This document shows positions 23,945-35,832 of a DNA stretch of 64,000 bases, piece after piece; position 1 is the stretch's first letter, and each line of letters starts with the position of its first letter. The notes below the pieces were generated by a model. It saw nothing but the letters and a program-made list of their open reading frames with translations, searched no databases and was not told the DNA's origin. The DNA comes from Diphasiastrum complanatum (lineage: Eukaryota > Streptophyta > Lycopodiopsida > Lycopodiales > Lycopodiaceae): NCBI GenBank assembly GCA_029204225.1, contig CM055104.1, positions 49,016,933 through 49,080,932 on the forward strand, read 5' to 3'. The translations under genes and the position numbers were made by a program.

Positions 23945-26922
23945 TAGAACGATTTCTCAATTGTTTATTTCTAGTTTTGAGCACTTTCTTAGGTTCCAAA
24001 GGTACACTAAACGACAATCTTCCAAATGGGATAAATCCTCATCCGATCCAACTGTATCACCATCATGTAAACTTAGTTTCAAACGACTTACATGAAACAT
24101 TGGGTGTGCAATCGATTTTCCTTGAAGATTGAGTTCATACGCCAAAGAACCAATTCTACGTACAATCCTGAAAGGTCCACAATAACGAGTAGACAACTTA
24201 TAATGCTTCCCTGTACGTAACGTCTTAGAATCTTTCGGAATCCTAAGATATACCCAGTCATCAACTTTAATATCTCTTGGAGATCTCTTAAGATCGGTAT
24301 AGTGTTTATCTCTATCCTGAACACTACGGATACTATCCTTAGCCACTTGCAACATTTCTTGCATATCATGCAAAAAATCAGCAACCTTCTAGATCTTAAC
24401 AGACTTTGTCTCAACATTTACTGGAGATCTAGGTTGAAAACCGTACATAAGCATAAAAGGAATGTAACCTATGGAAAAATGTTTTCTACTATTATATGCA
24501 AACTCAACCAACGAGAGATAATCTTCCCAATGAGATTGCCTGTGAGAAACATACGTCCTCAAAATATCTTTCATAGTTTGATTAATCTTTTCTGTCTGGC
24601 CATCTGATTCAGGATGATTAGAAGAACTCAAATTCAAAGAAGTTTTCAGTTTCTAGAAAGTGACCTGTGAACTTAGGATCTCTATCCTAACAATGTCACT
24701 TGGCAGACCATACAACTGAAATAATCTTTCAACAAAGATCTGGGCTGAATCAGAAGCCTTTATAGTTGACTTGACTGGAATGAATGCAACTAACTTAGTT
24801 AACCGATCCACTACAACCCAAATAGAATCATTTTGCCATTGGGTCTTTGGAAGTCCAACTACAAAATCCATAGATATGCTTTCCCATTTCTTATCTGGGA
24901 TATCTAACGGATGCAACAAACCACCAGCCTTATGGCGTTCAGCCTTTGCTAGTTGATAGGGCTTGCATTTAACAACATATGACTCAACATATGGCTTGAG
25001 CTTTGGCCAATAAAATTCTCTCTTAGCCAAGTCCAGAGTCTTGTGTATACTGGGATGTCCTGCACATGGTATGTCATGACATTCAAACAAAATCTTCCGT
25101 TTGAGTTCATCATCACCAGGTACGCAAACTTTCTCATTCCAAAATAGTAATCCATCTCGAATGGTGAACTGTTCCACAATGTTCTTATCTTTCTTAGCTA
25201 GTTGAGTCCCCTGCATTTCTGATTCAACACTGTCCACATTTCTTCCGGTCTGAATAATGTTCCAAATGTGACTAAAATGAGAATCTGATTCATATTTTCC
25301 TCTGAGCGAAAGATATAGATTCGTAGAAATCTGGGTGAATGACAACTCGTTCAGTTCACCGATCCGACTAAGAGCATCTGCAACTTGATTAGAGCTGCCT
25401 CTTATGTAATGGATTTCATGATCAAATTCTTGCATCAATTCAGCCCATTGAGCTTTTCTCCTCCGAAGATCATGTTGATTACAAAAATACTTAAGAGGTT
25501 GGTGATCTGTATACACTACAAACTTACTACCATACAAGTAGTGTCTCCAGGTTTTAAGTGCATGGATTACAGCAAACAATTCCTTTTCCTACGTAGTATA
25601 ACGCAACTGAGGACCAGTGAATTTGTTGCTTTCAAACGCTAGTGGCCTATCCATTTGTAATAAAACTGCTCCAAATGCAACATCACTTGCATCTGTTCTC
25701 ACGACGTAAGGTAAATCTGGATTTGCAATTTGTAGCACGGGAGCTGAAACAATCATTGTTTTAAGTTTCTCAAAACACTGATTCAATTCCTCGTTCCAAA
25801 CAACAGGTGGACTAGGTTGATTCCTCTTTTTCTTTTTATTAACAATTTTTTTTGTCAGATTATTAAGCGGTGCTGCTAACTTAGCATAATCCTCAATAAA
25901 TCTCTTGAAAAAAAGTTTAAAACCTAAAAAAGACTTTATCTGCCTCACAGTTTTCGGAATTGGCCACTCAATCACAATCTTGATTTTATCCTCATCAATC
26001 TTGATCCCATTTACTGTGATCTTATGACCGAGATAAAGCAACTCTTGCTTAAAGAATTCACACTTGGACTCTTTAGTGTAGAGTAACTCTTGACGGAGCT
26101 TCATCAAGATGATTTTTAAGTGTTCTACATGTTCGACCAAGGATTTACTGTAAACGAGAATGTGTTCAAAGAATACTACCACAAACTTCCCCAAATATAG
26201 ACGAAATAAATCGTTCATCATTTGCTGAAACATTGCTGGAGCATTCGTTAATCCAAATGGCAACACTAGAAATTCATAATGACCAAATCTAGAACGAAAT
26301 CTTGTCTTTTGGACATCTTCTGACTTAATTCTTATCTGATGGTACCCTGTCCTGAGATCTATCTTGGTGAAATACTGTGCTCCACCCAAGCGATCTACAA
26401 GGTCATCCATCCTGGGTAATGGATATTTATCTTTATAGTCACTTTTTGATTTGAAATCTTTGTCTCCTCTTTTTGAGAGAACCTATAAGGTTGTCTAGAG
26501 ACAGGTTGACTTCCTGGAATTAACTCAAACCTGTGGTTTACTAACCTAGACGGTGGTAAACCATGAGGTAATTCAGATGGAAAAACATCCCTAAATTCAT
26601 TTATGATCTGTTCTTTCACTGCTTGTTCATGATCTAAATTTACTAAGTTAAGAATTGCTGAGAATTCACAACCATTTAGATTCATTTCAGAAACATCCAC
26701 AACTGGAATAACATAAATTGAAAAAACTTCATACTCAAAATAATCCAATGTTTCCATTTTATTAATTGTAGAAATCTGATCCAATGGACGTACAAAATTA
26801 CTGCCAAATAATGGAACTACCTTATCACCCTCCTTGAAAGTGAGAACATGCTTCTCAAGATCAATTAACAGAGAAGGCGATTTACTAAATAACCATTCGT
26901 AACCTAAAATCTCTCTACACAT
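23945..26922 (-). pseudogene. Ty3/Gypsy pol remnant II (RT, RNase H, integrase)
   Basis: A longer Gypsy pol than its left neighbour and from another lineage. Blocks, right to left: RT start (EFRDVFPSELPHGLPP, about 26600-26560); RT palm 25589-26410; RNase H with YTDHQPLKYF (25480-25579); integrase zinc region with HPSIHKTL; integrase core 24653-24900; and an HPMFHVSRLK C-terminal block at about 24080. The RT active site reads VVVFFEHILVYS where two adjacent Asp are expected, so RT is dead. The integrase zinc region has only one of the two Cys (CKPYQ). A one-base deletion near 24690 puts DRDPKFTGHF in another frame, and a stop at 24650 follows. The HPMFHVSRLK ending is typical of chromoviruses, but I see no chromodomain. 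Gag and most of the protease are missing beyond 26922. Confidence 0.9.
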
Positions 26923-27624
26923 TTGCCATAGAAACCTTAATGACTCTTTTCAAACCTTACAAATACTCAAACAAATTGAGTAGGATTGAATAATGTGACT
27001 TGGATCTCAATCTCTTTTCTAGAACTTTCAATTGAAGCCAATCTATATCAAATTCTACAAAAGATTTGCATAGATGCTCTATATGCACTAGAAACTCTCA
27101 AAGGTTTCACTTAACGACAGATCCAAGGATGTTTTCTAGCAAATTGATGCTTCTAAACTTGACCCTATCACTCTTGAACAAATCTTGAGTGATGGTACAA
27201 TGGATTTCATCCTCTCACCTTGCATATCACTCCTTAATCTATCACTCTCAACTTCAACATACACTCAAAAAATCAGAGAAGATCAATTAATGCACCTAAT
27301 TCAAGCTTCAATTTTAATTTTTTGGCTGATCTAATCCAAGAACTAATCAAGGGATTAGATTCACTATAGAAAATGCTTGATTTTGCACTAAAAATCACTC
27401 AAATTGGGTATGTGAGTCAAATTCTACAAAATTTTGAAATTTCTCAGTCAAAACCGGATCTGTATGGCCTCACACGTGTGAAAAGAGTTCCTACAGCCCA
27501 CAACAAGATCTGGACCAAAAATTTTGAGGATAGCTATCAAATCCAACTCGCTACACAAAATTTGACTAGTTTCCAAAAAATTGCTAATCTTGGCTTTGAT
27601 TTGGATTAACCCTATCAATGTCAA
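26923..27624 (-). other. Probable leader of a Copia element whose gag-pol is gone
   Basis: 700 bp of AT-rich, non-coding DNA between the Gypsy pol and the Copia primer site. CTCACACGTGTGAA occurs at 27469-27482. Confidence 0.5.
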
Positions 27625-27635
27625 CTCTGATACCA
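27625..27635 (-). other. Primer-binding site, initiator tRNA-Met
   Basis: On the minus strand TGGTATCAGAG, next to the LTR at 27636. Confidence 0.88.
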
Positions 27636-28467
27636 TGTGAAAAAAGTACAAAAAGGACCAAGAGTGGATCCTAATCTGATCCTCAAGAGGGATTGGTTGT
27701 CAGATTACTTGATCTATCAATCTATTTCAGATTAAAATCAATCTAGATCAATTCTAGACACAAAATCCTAACAAGAACAGTCATTAATTGAAGGTAAGTG
27801 TACTTTATGGTTTCACACGTGTGAAAAATTGTCTAGGTACGGACTCCAACCTGAAAATCAAGTACACATTGATAGAACCTCAAAACAATCAAAACAAATG
27901 TAGACAAATGGAGAGAATCACTCAAAATTGCTTCCAAAACCAAGATTGGTGTCTCACAATGATTATGGCCAAATGTGGCTCTATATATACAATAAGTGGG
28001 AGCTCGTGGTACTGATCATCTCTCTGATCCCACATGTGTGAAGGTGCTTTTTCATATGATGATTCATCATGCAAAACTGACACTTGGACAAAACCTTCTA
28101 TTTTGAGCACTTTTGGTCTATTTTCCTTCTATATGGAGATCTACTTGGAAATCTTCTAGAACTCATAATTCGCCTACTTTAGCTTATTCCACATGTGTGA
28201 GCTGTCCTCTACACATGGGATATGACACCTAACCAAAGAATGTGGCTCATGCAATCAATAGATTGATGCCATGTGTCATATGTCTAGAAAACTAGTTTTT
28301 GGCCTTTTTAGCCACTAGAACTTGAATTAAATCATATGTACATCCTATATGATTATGGTACATGACAAGTACACTAGTTTCACACGTGGGAACAGGCTCC
28401 ACGCATGTGTGTTTATCTATATACAAGATTTTTGGCCTCTACCAAGCTTATTTTTGCATTTTTTACA
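27636..28467 (-). repeat. LTR of a Copia element, family D (about 832 bp)
   Basis: The plus strand reads TGTGAAAAAAGTACAAAAAG...GCATTTTTTACA, giving TG...CA ends with a terminal inverted match (TGTGAAAAAA/TTTTTTACA). It has a TATATATA core near 27981-27988 and TTCACACGTGTGAA at 27812-27825. A truncated relative lies at 52343-52793 and a more distant one at 42710. It lies within Copia RT sequence (28468 onwards), so it probably inserted there. The left partner LTR is absent. Confidence 0.75.
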
Positions 28468-28990
28468 ATATATTGTAATCGATTGTCAGTACTTGGAAAC
28501 CCAGTGATTGTAGAGCATGATCCTTCTTCTTGTACCACTGTCGCGCAGATTGCTTCAAACCGTAGATGCTCTTGTGCATTCGGCAGGCGTAGGTGGCAAA
28601 TGATGTGCAAATGTAGCCGGGAGGTTGGTCTATGTAGACCTCTTCGTCTAATTCGCCATCTAAGAATGTGATTTTTTCATCAATTATGTGGATTTTGAGG
28701 TCATAAGCAGGTGCATATGCAAACAATAAACGTAGGGACACATGCTTGACTACTGGAGAGAAGGTCTCAGTGTAATCGATACCGTACTTCTGAGAGAAAC
28801 CCTTCGCTACAAGTTTGGCCTCTAGACACATTTCCATTCAAACCATACTTCAAGTCGTATAACCATTTGCATTGCATGGTTTTTTGCTTATTTGGTATTG
28901 GTTGTAGCATCTATACCTCATTCTTCTTCATGGATTAGATCTCCTCATTCACGGCTTGCACCCATTTGTTTGCAGAACCAAACAATAGTT
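28468..28990 (-). pseudogene. Copia reverse transcriptase fragment
   Basis: On the minus strand this encodes the fingers/palm of a Copia RT: AKLVAKGFSQKYGIDY, TETFSPVVKHVSLR, DGELDEEVYIDQPPGY and SIYGLKQSARQWYKK. The catalytic YVDD block is missing because the LTR begins just before it. An in-frame break lies at about 28815-28837 (the linker upstream is in another frame), and further stops occur near 28905-28945. It is a different Copia lineage from the intact element (TETFSPVVK rather than DETFAPVAK). Confidence 0.9.
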
Positions 28991-30528
28991 TATTTAGATT
29001 AAATGTAATGAAATACAAGTCAGTGATGCCGGTGAGCACAAGACAATTGTAGGTGAAACCGCGTGCTCACAAAGATGAAGAAACAAAATGTTTCTATTAC
29101 CAAAGCTTTGCTAGCTTTCAACTCCCAACCTGACAAAAAGACATGAAGTGAAAATGTTTGCGAACATCACGAAAGAACACGAATAAAAAATGTTCACAAA
29201 CATCCTGATGAAAAGACACGAATGCGAAATATTCGCGAAGGAAAAATGTTTGTGACACAACAGGAGAAGTCAGACGACACAAAGGTCAAACGACTCGAAG
29301 CGACACAAAAATCTTCGCGACACTTTTCGACCTTCACATTTCAAAGGATCGGGAAGATCATACAAGTATCAAGAGTACAAATCTCTTATCTGTGTTGATA
29401 GATCCCCTGCTCCAAAGGACATGTTGTTTATCTTTATGCTTTTTTCAGAATCGTTTATGCCTGTTACCAGGCTTAAAGGCATTCATTAGATGTCTTCTTG
29501 ATTTAACAATGCCAACCTAGGCAGAAGGACAGAGTGTCGTTGTAGTATGTTTCTTTGTCCTGCCTGTCAGAGGACTACTCAGAGACTTCACTCTTGAACG
29601 CACTTACATTCTGCATAGGATGCAAGCCTAGAACGCTCATTCACAAACCAGCATGCAAACCAATGAACGTTCACTAGTTTTCTACAGCTAGCTACACTTA
29701 AAATGGACTGAAATCAGAGCCTACACTACATTAACACTGAGCTACCTTGCATAACTTGACAAAAACAAGAAACAAAGCTAAACTACAGCATGTTAGAAGT
29801 CCAAGAATCAAGAAAACAACCAGTCTATTGATTCTTGGACATCCCAAGAACATCAAGAACTGGATTGTACAGAGATATGCAAGAATCACACCATAGATCC
29901 AACCTATTTAGTTTACTTGAATGCTGGCTCCCACATTAATCCACAAGAAAACATGAAATCTAATCCACTTTACAAAAGCAACAAATCTAATCCACTCTAC
30001 AGTCCACAACCACACACAAAAGGAGGGAAGGGCAAGATCATAAATGAATCACTCAAGAAACAAGCATGATCCAAGAGCTCAAGGGTTGCACAAAACTCAT
30101 GAAGGCTCTTCTCATTTCAGCATGCAATGCACAAAAAGCTCCTCTTCAAAAAGAGGGAGTCTCTTAAATAAGCAAGAGAGATACTTAGGTGGCATCCTAG
30201 TGGAATTTCCACATTTCAAAAACTACAAGTGGAATAATGCTCTCCACTAGAGGTCACCATCAAAAGGTGGCTCACACTACTTTCTTTAATAGGGGTCTAC
30301 TTGCATTTATTACATTTGCCTAGAAATACTAGTTCCTACATGGTCATTCCATCTTCCGGGATTCACCATGAGGCGTACACAGTTCTTACTCGTCTTTCCT
30401 AGCTAGTATTTCTCGGCTCTCAGTCTTCATTAGTCTTGTCTTCTCAGAGACCTCCTCGATCTAAGGTGAGAGGTGCTCTTGAGTTGCTCTGTCCAAGTAT
30501 GTTGGGGATTCATCAGAATCAGCCAACA
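28991..30528. other. Unassigned DNA, perhaps a Gypsy LTR
   Basis: No gene. Near 29140-29300 several TTCGCGAA/TTCACAAA words recur (AAATGTTTGCGAACATC, AAATGTTCACAAACATC), similar in style to 5690-5790. The right edge GAATCAGCCAACA at 30528, followed by a pyrimidine tract, resembles an LTR edge next to a polypurine tract on the minus strand. I could not find a matching LTR at the other end. Confidence 0.35.
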
Positions 30529-30541
30529 TCATCCCACCCCT
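30529..30541 (-). other. Possible polypurine tract
   Basis: AGGGGTGGGATGA on the minus strand, directly followed by TGTTGGCTGATTC. This is a typical junction between polypurine tract and 3' LTR. No partner LTR was found, so the call is tentative. Confidence 0.4.
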
Positions 30542-30714
30542 AATGTGTTGCAGGACCCACTGCAACTCATATTGGACGATGTCGCTCCGCTTTCGCATTG
30601 GCATCTTCGGTCGTCACTTGGAAAAGCGTAGATCCTCGTTCGCTTACATAAAACCAAGTGCTTATTGTCGCCAGTCTTTATCACAAAAATTGTCTTTCAC
30701 AAATTGTCACGATT

Positions 30715-31765
30715 GGATCAGAATGTCTTATTGTTATATGTGGTTGACATTCTCAAAATTGGAGAGCTCCCAACAGCTTCACAACTTGCATGCTTGAGTG
30801 CTTCCCATGTGTCTCTTTGTTTGTCACTTGTATATGCCATTGATGGTTTCATCTTTGGTTTCTTGGCAGATTCTAACTCCTGGGAGGTCTGTATCCTCTC
30901 TTTTCTTCTAGGTGTCTTTGTGGTTCTTCCCTCAGTTGAAATTCCGGTCTCAAGGAAAACCTTTGGTCTGCAGGTTGCACAAACTTTGGTTATCAGTCTC
31001 AAGGGAATGGATTCATCAAAAACTGGTGGTAGGAACAATTTTGGATGGATGGTTTGATAACGGTAAGGAAACATGATGAAGGCTTGGCGAAAGGATGAAA
31101 GAACTGATAGTTCTATAGTTGCAACCTTGGACCCTTGCAATGCCGAGCTTTGACCACCACTTGTTGGGTGAAGAGCTCACTTTATTTGTAGGTTCATAGT
31201 TGTCTTCATCTTTCTTTTTCTTTTCTGCAACTCTTTCTTTCGATCCGTTACTTTTGGATCTCTTTGGCTTCATAGGAGGGGATTCAACTATTATTGCTCC
31301 GGAGAGTTTTTTTTGATCAAGCTTGATCTGACTCATCTGTTGCTTAAATTTTGTCCTTTCCTCCTCAGCTTCTTGGATCTCTCTCTTTATTTGTTCTGGC
31401 TACTTTGTCTGCTTCCTAGATCTTCGTTTGGCTAATCGTCCATTGTAGGTGGCAGTTGGTCTCCACAGGACATTTGCAAAGATCTATCAGTTGCTTCGGT
31501 AAGACTATCAAAACTGGGGATTTCTTAGAAGAACAGTAAACTGATGATAAACAAACAGATGGAAGGGAGGGTGGTGGTGACAACGGTAGATGGTGTGGGC
31601 GATAGGCATGAGAATGGGCACATGAGTATGGCAAGAGGCCGATTGACGAAAGAGACTAATTTCCCATGTTTGTTTTTCCCTTTCTGAAGATCTTCGTCGT
31701 GGCTGAGGTACTTCTTCTGATTGAGTCTCCTTGGATTACCCATCTGTCTCCTTAGCCTTGTCATT
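30715..31765 (-). pseudogene. Unrecognised Lys/Glu-rich coding-like region
   Basis: Minus-strand open segments at 31525-31764, 31016-31336 and 30718-31140 use changing frames. The middle part is highly charged (KKKKDEDNYEPTNK) and upstream of it is a Glu-rich helical stretch that looks coiled-coil. The last part carries Lys/Arg clusters (TPRRKERIQTSQELESAKK). No known domain is visible. It lies between the possible polypurine tract (30529) and the Gypsy gag (32853-34230) on the same strand, so it may be an extra ORF of that element. It is decayed. A plus-strand open frame at 30665-31057 overlaps it and is Leu/Val-rich, probably a shadow. Confidence 0.3.
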
Positions 31766-32629
31766 TACATATTTGACTTGTGACCTTGGATGTCGATCTT
31801 GCTGATGTTGTTGTAGGCAGCGTAACTGCTCTAGTGAATCCAGGCAGATCCACAGTGGATCTAGGCAGATCCACTCTCTCTCTCTCCCCCCCCCCCAAAA
31901 AAAAAAAATCTCTTGGTGGGGATGTTGTTGTGGGTACCTGTTCATGTTCAAGATTGGATCAGTGTGTGGAACACGTAGTTGAAACACGTTGAACATGCGA
32001 CTGGACTAAAGATTGAACAAATTTTAACTAAATTTGTTTCGATCTTGTTGTAGTTGACTCGAATATTAATATGGCAATGAGATGCAGGAATGAACTCTGA
32101 CTGTACATGGATTTCTGATATTCCTCAACAGTCCTAAACTATTGTACAAGGTAATCTGAAGATGGATTGATGAATGAAAATGTGTTTTGGAGATGCTCTA
32201 CAGAAGACTCTCGTGCAGTAGCTATTCCTCATGCAAAAATCAGTCACACAAAATAGGTGAAGAGAAACAAGGAAATAAACAAACGTGACAGATAGTGAAA
32301 ATTGTATAGCACTTGTCGAGCAAAACTTGCATTCATCAACATTGATAATGTACCTTGATAGTTGCAATATTTTAGTTGCTTTGTAGAGTAATGTGACTTA
32401 CTTTGACATGCCCTTGTCAAAACAAGACAGGGTTGGTGACACTAAAATATACCATCATTGATAGCAGATATTGTAAGATATAGCTTGAGATGCATATATG
32501 GGTGAGGTACTGTGTCCTGAGGACCTCTTTGAACAAGAGATTCAGAACCGAATCTCTATCTAGGTTTTTGAAACCTAGATTTATTATGTATTAGCACATT
32601 GGAAATCGTATCAACATTTGGAAAGACAA
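31766..32629. other. No gene seen; contains a C11-A12 tract
   Basis: At 31886-31908 eleven C are followed by twelve A. Next to it, GCAGATCCAC words repeat (31841-31874), and GATCCACAGTGGATC (31847-31861) is a perfect palindrome. Confidence 0.6.
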
Positions 32630-32829
32630 AATAGATTTCAGTTTGCAGAAAGGGAGAAAAACTATTAATTCCCTGTGACGGTTGCTATTGGTTGGACATT
32701 GTAGCAGATGACAGAATATTGGTTTCACTTTCTTTCGACAAGGACTCATTTCATATTGTCTTTTCTCATTATGGAACTGGTGTATTGGACGGTGATGTAG
32801 TAGAAGTTTACAAGAAACTTCTCGATTGA
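32630..32829 (+). other. Orphan open segment of about 66 codons
   Basis: A plus-strand frame without a clear ATG reads LDIVADDRILVSLSFDKDSF and ends YKKLLD-stop. Its codon use looks protein-like, but I recognise no family and it lies between minus-strand elements. It could be an exon fragment or chance. Confidence 0.2.
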
Positions 32830-32852
32830 GTAGCAGGTTTAATTGTTGGTTG

Positions 32853-34230
32853 CTATGGTGCTCGTGTTGTTGTCATGAAGATCCTATTGTGATTCATAAC
32901 TGACGTGACGGGCAGGTAGGATCTCGGTCGGTTGTCTCGGGCAATCTTTGAAACTGTGTTTTCCGATACAGTTGGGACACTTAGGATGGTACTTGGTCTT
33001 GACTGGACAATCAACAATGAAGTGGCCAGTTTCACCACAAATGAAACATCTGGTGTGCAGTGGCCCTTGTATAACTGCATAGCCATCTTGTATGGCTAGT
33101 GGGTCTGGACTTTCTGATGGATAGTCAGGATAAGGCAAGGCATTTCCAGATTCGGATGGGTGTTTTTCATATTGTTGAACTGTATTTGCTTGGATAGGTC
33201 AATATGAAGCATCAACATGATGCGTAGCCCGGCAGTGTGGGCACCATATTGTTTGTCGTCTATAAGGTACCTGTGCAGGGTTTGACTGACCAAGCATACT
33301 ACTTTGGATAGACTTCAGGGTAGCTTGAAACTCATTGGTGAGTTTCTCCATCTGTAGTTGATGTTGCTTATTAAGCAACTCCAACTGGGATTTCCAAAGC
33401 TGATCTCGGGTGTCCTCGATCGGCTTTGACTCATGGACAGGAGCATGTGGTGCTCGCCTTTCCCTGGATTCATCAACATCTGATCCTTCGTCTTCTTCCT
33501 TGATGGCATCAGACATAGCTAACTTTAGGCTCGTATATTCTTCATTGGATATAAGCTCGCGTCTAATCCCTCTTGGAAGGCCGACTAAAAACCAGATGAT
33601 GGGCATCTGTTCAGAGGGCTGTTCTTGTACTTGACTTTTGAGACATTTGAAACACCCAATATAGTCTCATACTCGTTCATCTTTTGTCATTTTGATATTA
33701 CTTAGCTTGACAAAAGGGCTTTCTATCAAGCGAAATGGCTTGAAGCGTTTGATAAAGGCCTCCTTCAAGAGTGACCAGTCACGTTTAACTTCACGATCAA
33801 GGTTAAAAAACCACTCTCGTGCGCGATCGATCATAGTCATCGAGAAGAGCTGTACCATGGCCTCTGGTGATGTCTCGCTGTAGACATCACAAGCATTCTC
33901 AAAGACTTGGAAAAGTCTTTGAGGATCAGTGTTACCATCGTACTTAGGTAGGTTTAGCTTTTGTGTCCAATTTTCAGTACATGGAACATTATTTGTGAAA
34001 GCTCCGTTTAAGTGAGCTCGTGTGTGTGAGGCTTCGGCAGCATGGAATTGTTGTCGTTCGTATGGAGCTTCATAACGCATAGATTCTCATCTGTCTAATG
34101 GGTTGGTGGATGGCTCTTGGACTTGGGATTTCATCCGAGAATACCTGTTAAATCGAGCATGTTCGATAGATGGGGAGACCATCTCTGGTGGATAGTCCTT
34201 TGTAGTATTCGGATCGTAGGGATGATCCAT
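32853..34230 (-). pseudogene. Ty3/Gypsy gag, one frame broken only by TGA codons
   Basis: The likely start is ATG at 34228-34230. One frame runs to 32884 (about 449 codons) and contains the capsid core (LNLPKYDGNTDPQRLFQVF, AREWFFNLDREVKRDWSLLK), a charged helical spacer (QLWKSQLELLNKQHQLQME), and two zinc knuckles: CFICGETGHFIVDC and CPNCIGKHSFKDC. Three TGA codons interrupt it, at about 34081-34083, 33664-33666 and 33199-33201. At each the context suits Arg (CGA), which fits C-to-T decay at methylated CpG. No protease or RT follows on the left. With the primer site and LTR to the right this looks like a gag-only, non-autonomous Gypsy, or one whose pol was deleted. Confidence 0.85.
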
Positions 34231-34259
34231 GACAGCTCGTAGAGTGCCGTAGGATTGTG

Positions 34260-34740
34260 TAAATATGCCCGTGGACTCTGGTTACGGTGGATATAGTTGT
34301 TGGAATGCGGCGGTTGTGGTCTGATGCGGTTGATTGAGGTCTATTGCGGTTGTTTGGGGTGTGTGACGGTCGATTGAGGCCTATTGTGGTCTGTTTGCGG
34401 TGTGTGATGGTCGATTCTGGTTTGTGGATGGTGATGAAGGATTCGTAGTCCATAATATTGCGGTCTACTGCGGTCTGTGATGGTGGGGTTATTCGTAGTG
34501 GGTCGTAAGATGGCTGTTGGGGCGGTTGGTTGCAGTCGATGACGGTGGGATGTATTTGTAGTAGGCCGTAAGATGGCAGTTGTGGCGGTCAGGGACGGTT
34601 GTGGTTGTCTATGGTGGTCGTTTGTGGGTTGTCGATGGTGGTCAATTGTGGTCATTTGCGGTTGGAGGTGATGACGGAGTCATAGGCCGTAATATTGTAG
34701 TGGATTGCGATCAAGGACGGTGGGGACGAATGCCCGTCGG
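34260..34740. repeat. Degenerate GGT-rich repeat in the gag leader
   Basis: Strand-biased, low-complexity DNA: TGCGGTTGATTGAGGTCTATTG-like units and GGTGTGTGACGGTCGATT units recur with variation, and a longer pair is visible (TGTATTTGTAGTAGGCCGTAAGATGG-like near 34490-34575). The Thr/His/Arg-rich minus-strand frames here arise from the repeat. Confidence 0.7.
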
Positions 34741-34746
34741 TCAGAA

Positions 34747-35110
34747 TTTGAGTAAGGGCTCCGGCTCCGGTTGAGATTTGATGTCAGTGCTCCGGTTGAG
34801 ATTTAACTGAAACGCTCCGGTTGAAATTTCACTGAAACGCTCCAGTTGAGATCTAATGGAACACGTCGGTTGAGATGCGAGCAAGTGCTCTGGTTGAGAT
34901 CTGAACAGAGTGCTACAGTTGAGATCTAATGGAGCACATCGGTTGAGATGCGAGCAAGTTCTCCGGTTCAGATTTGAGCAAAGTGCTCCGGTTGAGATCT
35001 GAGCAGAGTGCTCCGATCGAGAACTGAGCAGAGTGCTCCGGTCAAGATTTAACTAAACACTCCGGTTGAGATGTGATCGAAATGCTCCGGTTAAGAACTG
35101 AACCAGACTT
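34747..35110. repeat. Minisatellite with unit about 29 bp (GTGCTCCGGTTGAGATCTGA)
   Basis: About a dozen imperfect units of GTGCTCCGGTTGAGATCTGA plus GCAGA or variants follow head to tail. A higher-order pair (GGAACACGTCGGTTGAGATGC near 34857 and 34930) suggests duplication of blocks. It lies between the primer site and gag of the Gypsy element, so it is a repeat in its leader. Confidence 0.85.
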
Positions 35111-35275
35111 GAGTCGTGGAGCTCGGCTTGGTGCGGATTGTGAGACTCTGGTTAAGAAACGAGTAGGACGTTGGTCAAGATTGAAGTGATGAGCTCGACA
35201 ATGAATGTGTAGAAGCTCTCAAGACGATTGTGTTGCAACACAGGTAAATGAGATATGGCTTGGTTTAAAGTGTGT

Positions 35276-35294
35276 GTAGCTGTGGAACGGCGCC
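35276..35294 (-). other. Gypsy primer-binding site (TGGCGCC type)
   Basis: On the minus strand TGGCGCCGTTCCACAG lies three bases from the LTR end. TGGCGCC is a common primer site of plant Gypsy elements. It fixes the orientation of the gag at 32853-34230 as the same element. Confidence 0.75.
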
Positions 35295-35297
35295 AAA

Positions 35298-35832
35298 TGT
35301 TCACAAATTCACTGAATCTATGAACACATTTTTTTTTTATCTTTTTCTTCTTCTTGGATTACTTTACTTCTGTTGTTACGGTTCTTTGTGGTTCTTCTTC
35401 TTATTAGAACTGTTACAGAGCAGAAGCATTACTCAGGTTTAAACATGTATTCCCAGCCTGTCAGTGGGTAACTCCAATCTGATACTCAGCTACATATGTA
35501 ACCAGACAAAGCTCAAGAAGATCAACGTTCAATACAGAGAGCAATCCTACCACTAACTACTAAATCAGAAAACAATCAAAAACCAGAATAACTACTGAAA
35601 CAAGAAACAAGATAGTATTCTATTGATTATTGAAACAAGAAACAAGAAACAATCTAAGAATCAAATCAAAGATGCTGCTCTGAATGTATGCAATTACTAG
35701 ATGTATAAAATGCATACAGTAGCAGATAGACAATATATTGACAGTCCATCTGTGAGCGAGACAATTTTGTAGTAGGATCCAAAGAGATCCAAGAAGTCCG
35801 CTAGTAAGCGAGACACTACTCCTGGGAGAACA
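35298..35832 (-). repeat. Probable 5' LTR of the gag-only Gypsy
   Basis: It starts TGTTCACAAATTC next to the primer site. GGGAGAACA at 35832 would give matching TGTTC/GAACA ends (about 535 bp), but this right edge coincides with the first unit of the 368-bp repeat, so it is uncertain. The left border is well supported. Confidence 0.5.

Noticed and set aside
30665-31057. Plus-strand hydrophobic 130-codon frame (membrane protein?)
   Set aside because: It overlaps a Lys/Arg/Glu-rich minus-strand frame; hydrophobic frames commonly appear opposite charged ones. The plus strand shows no start context or family match.
32884-34230. TGA recoding or U-to-C RNA editing to rescue the gag
   Set aside because: U-to-C editing that repairs stops is known in organelles of ferns and hornworts, not for nuclear retroelements. 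Decay of CpG explains the stops more simply.
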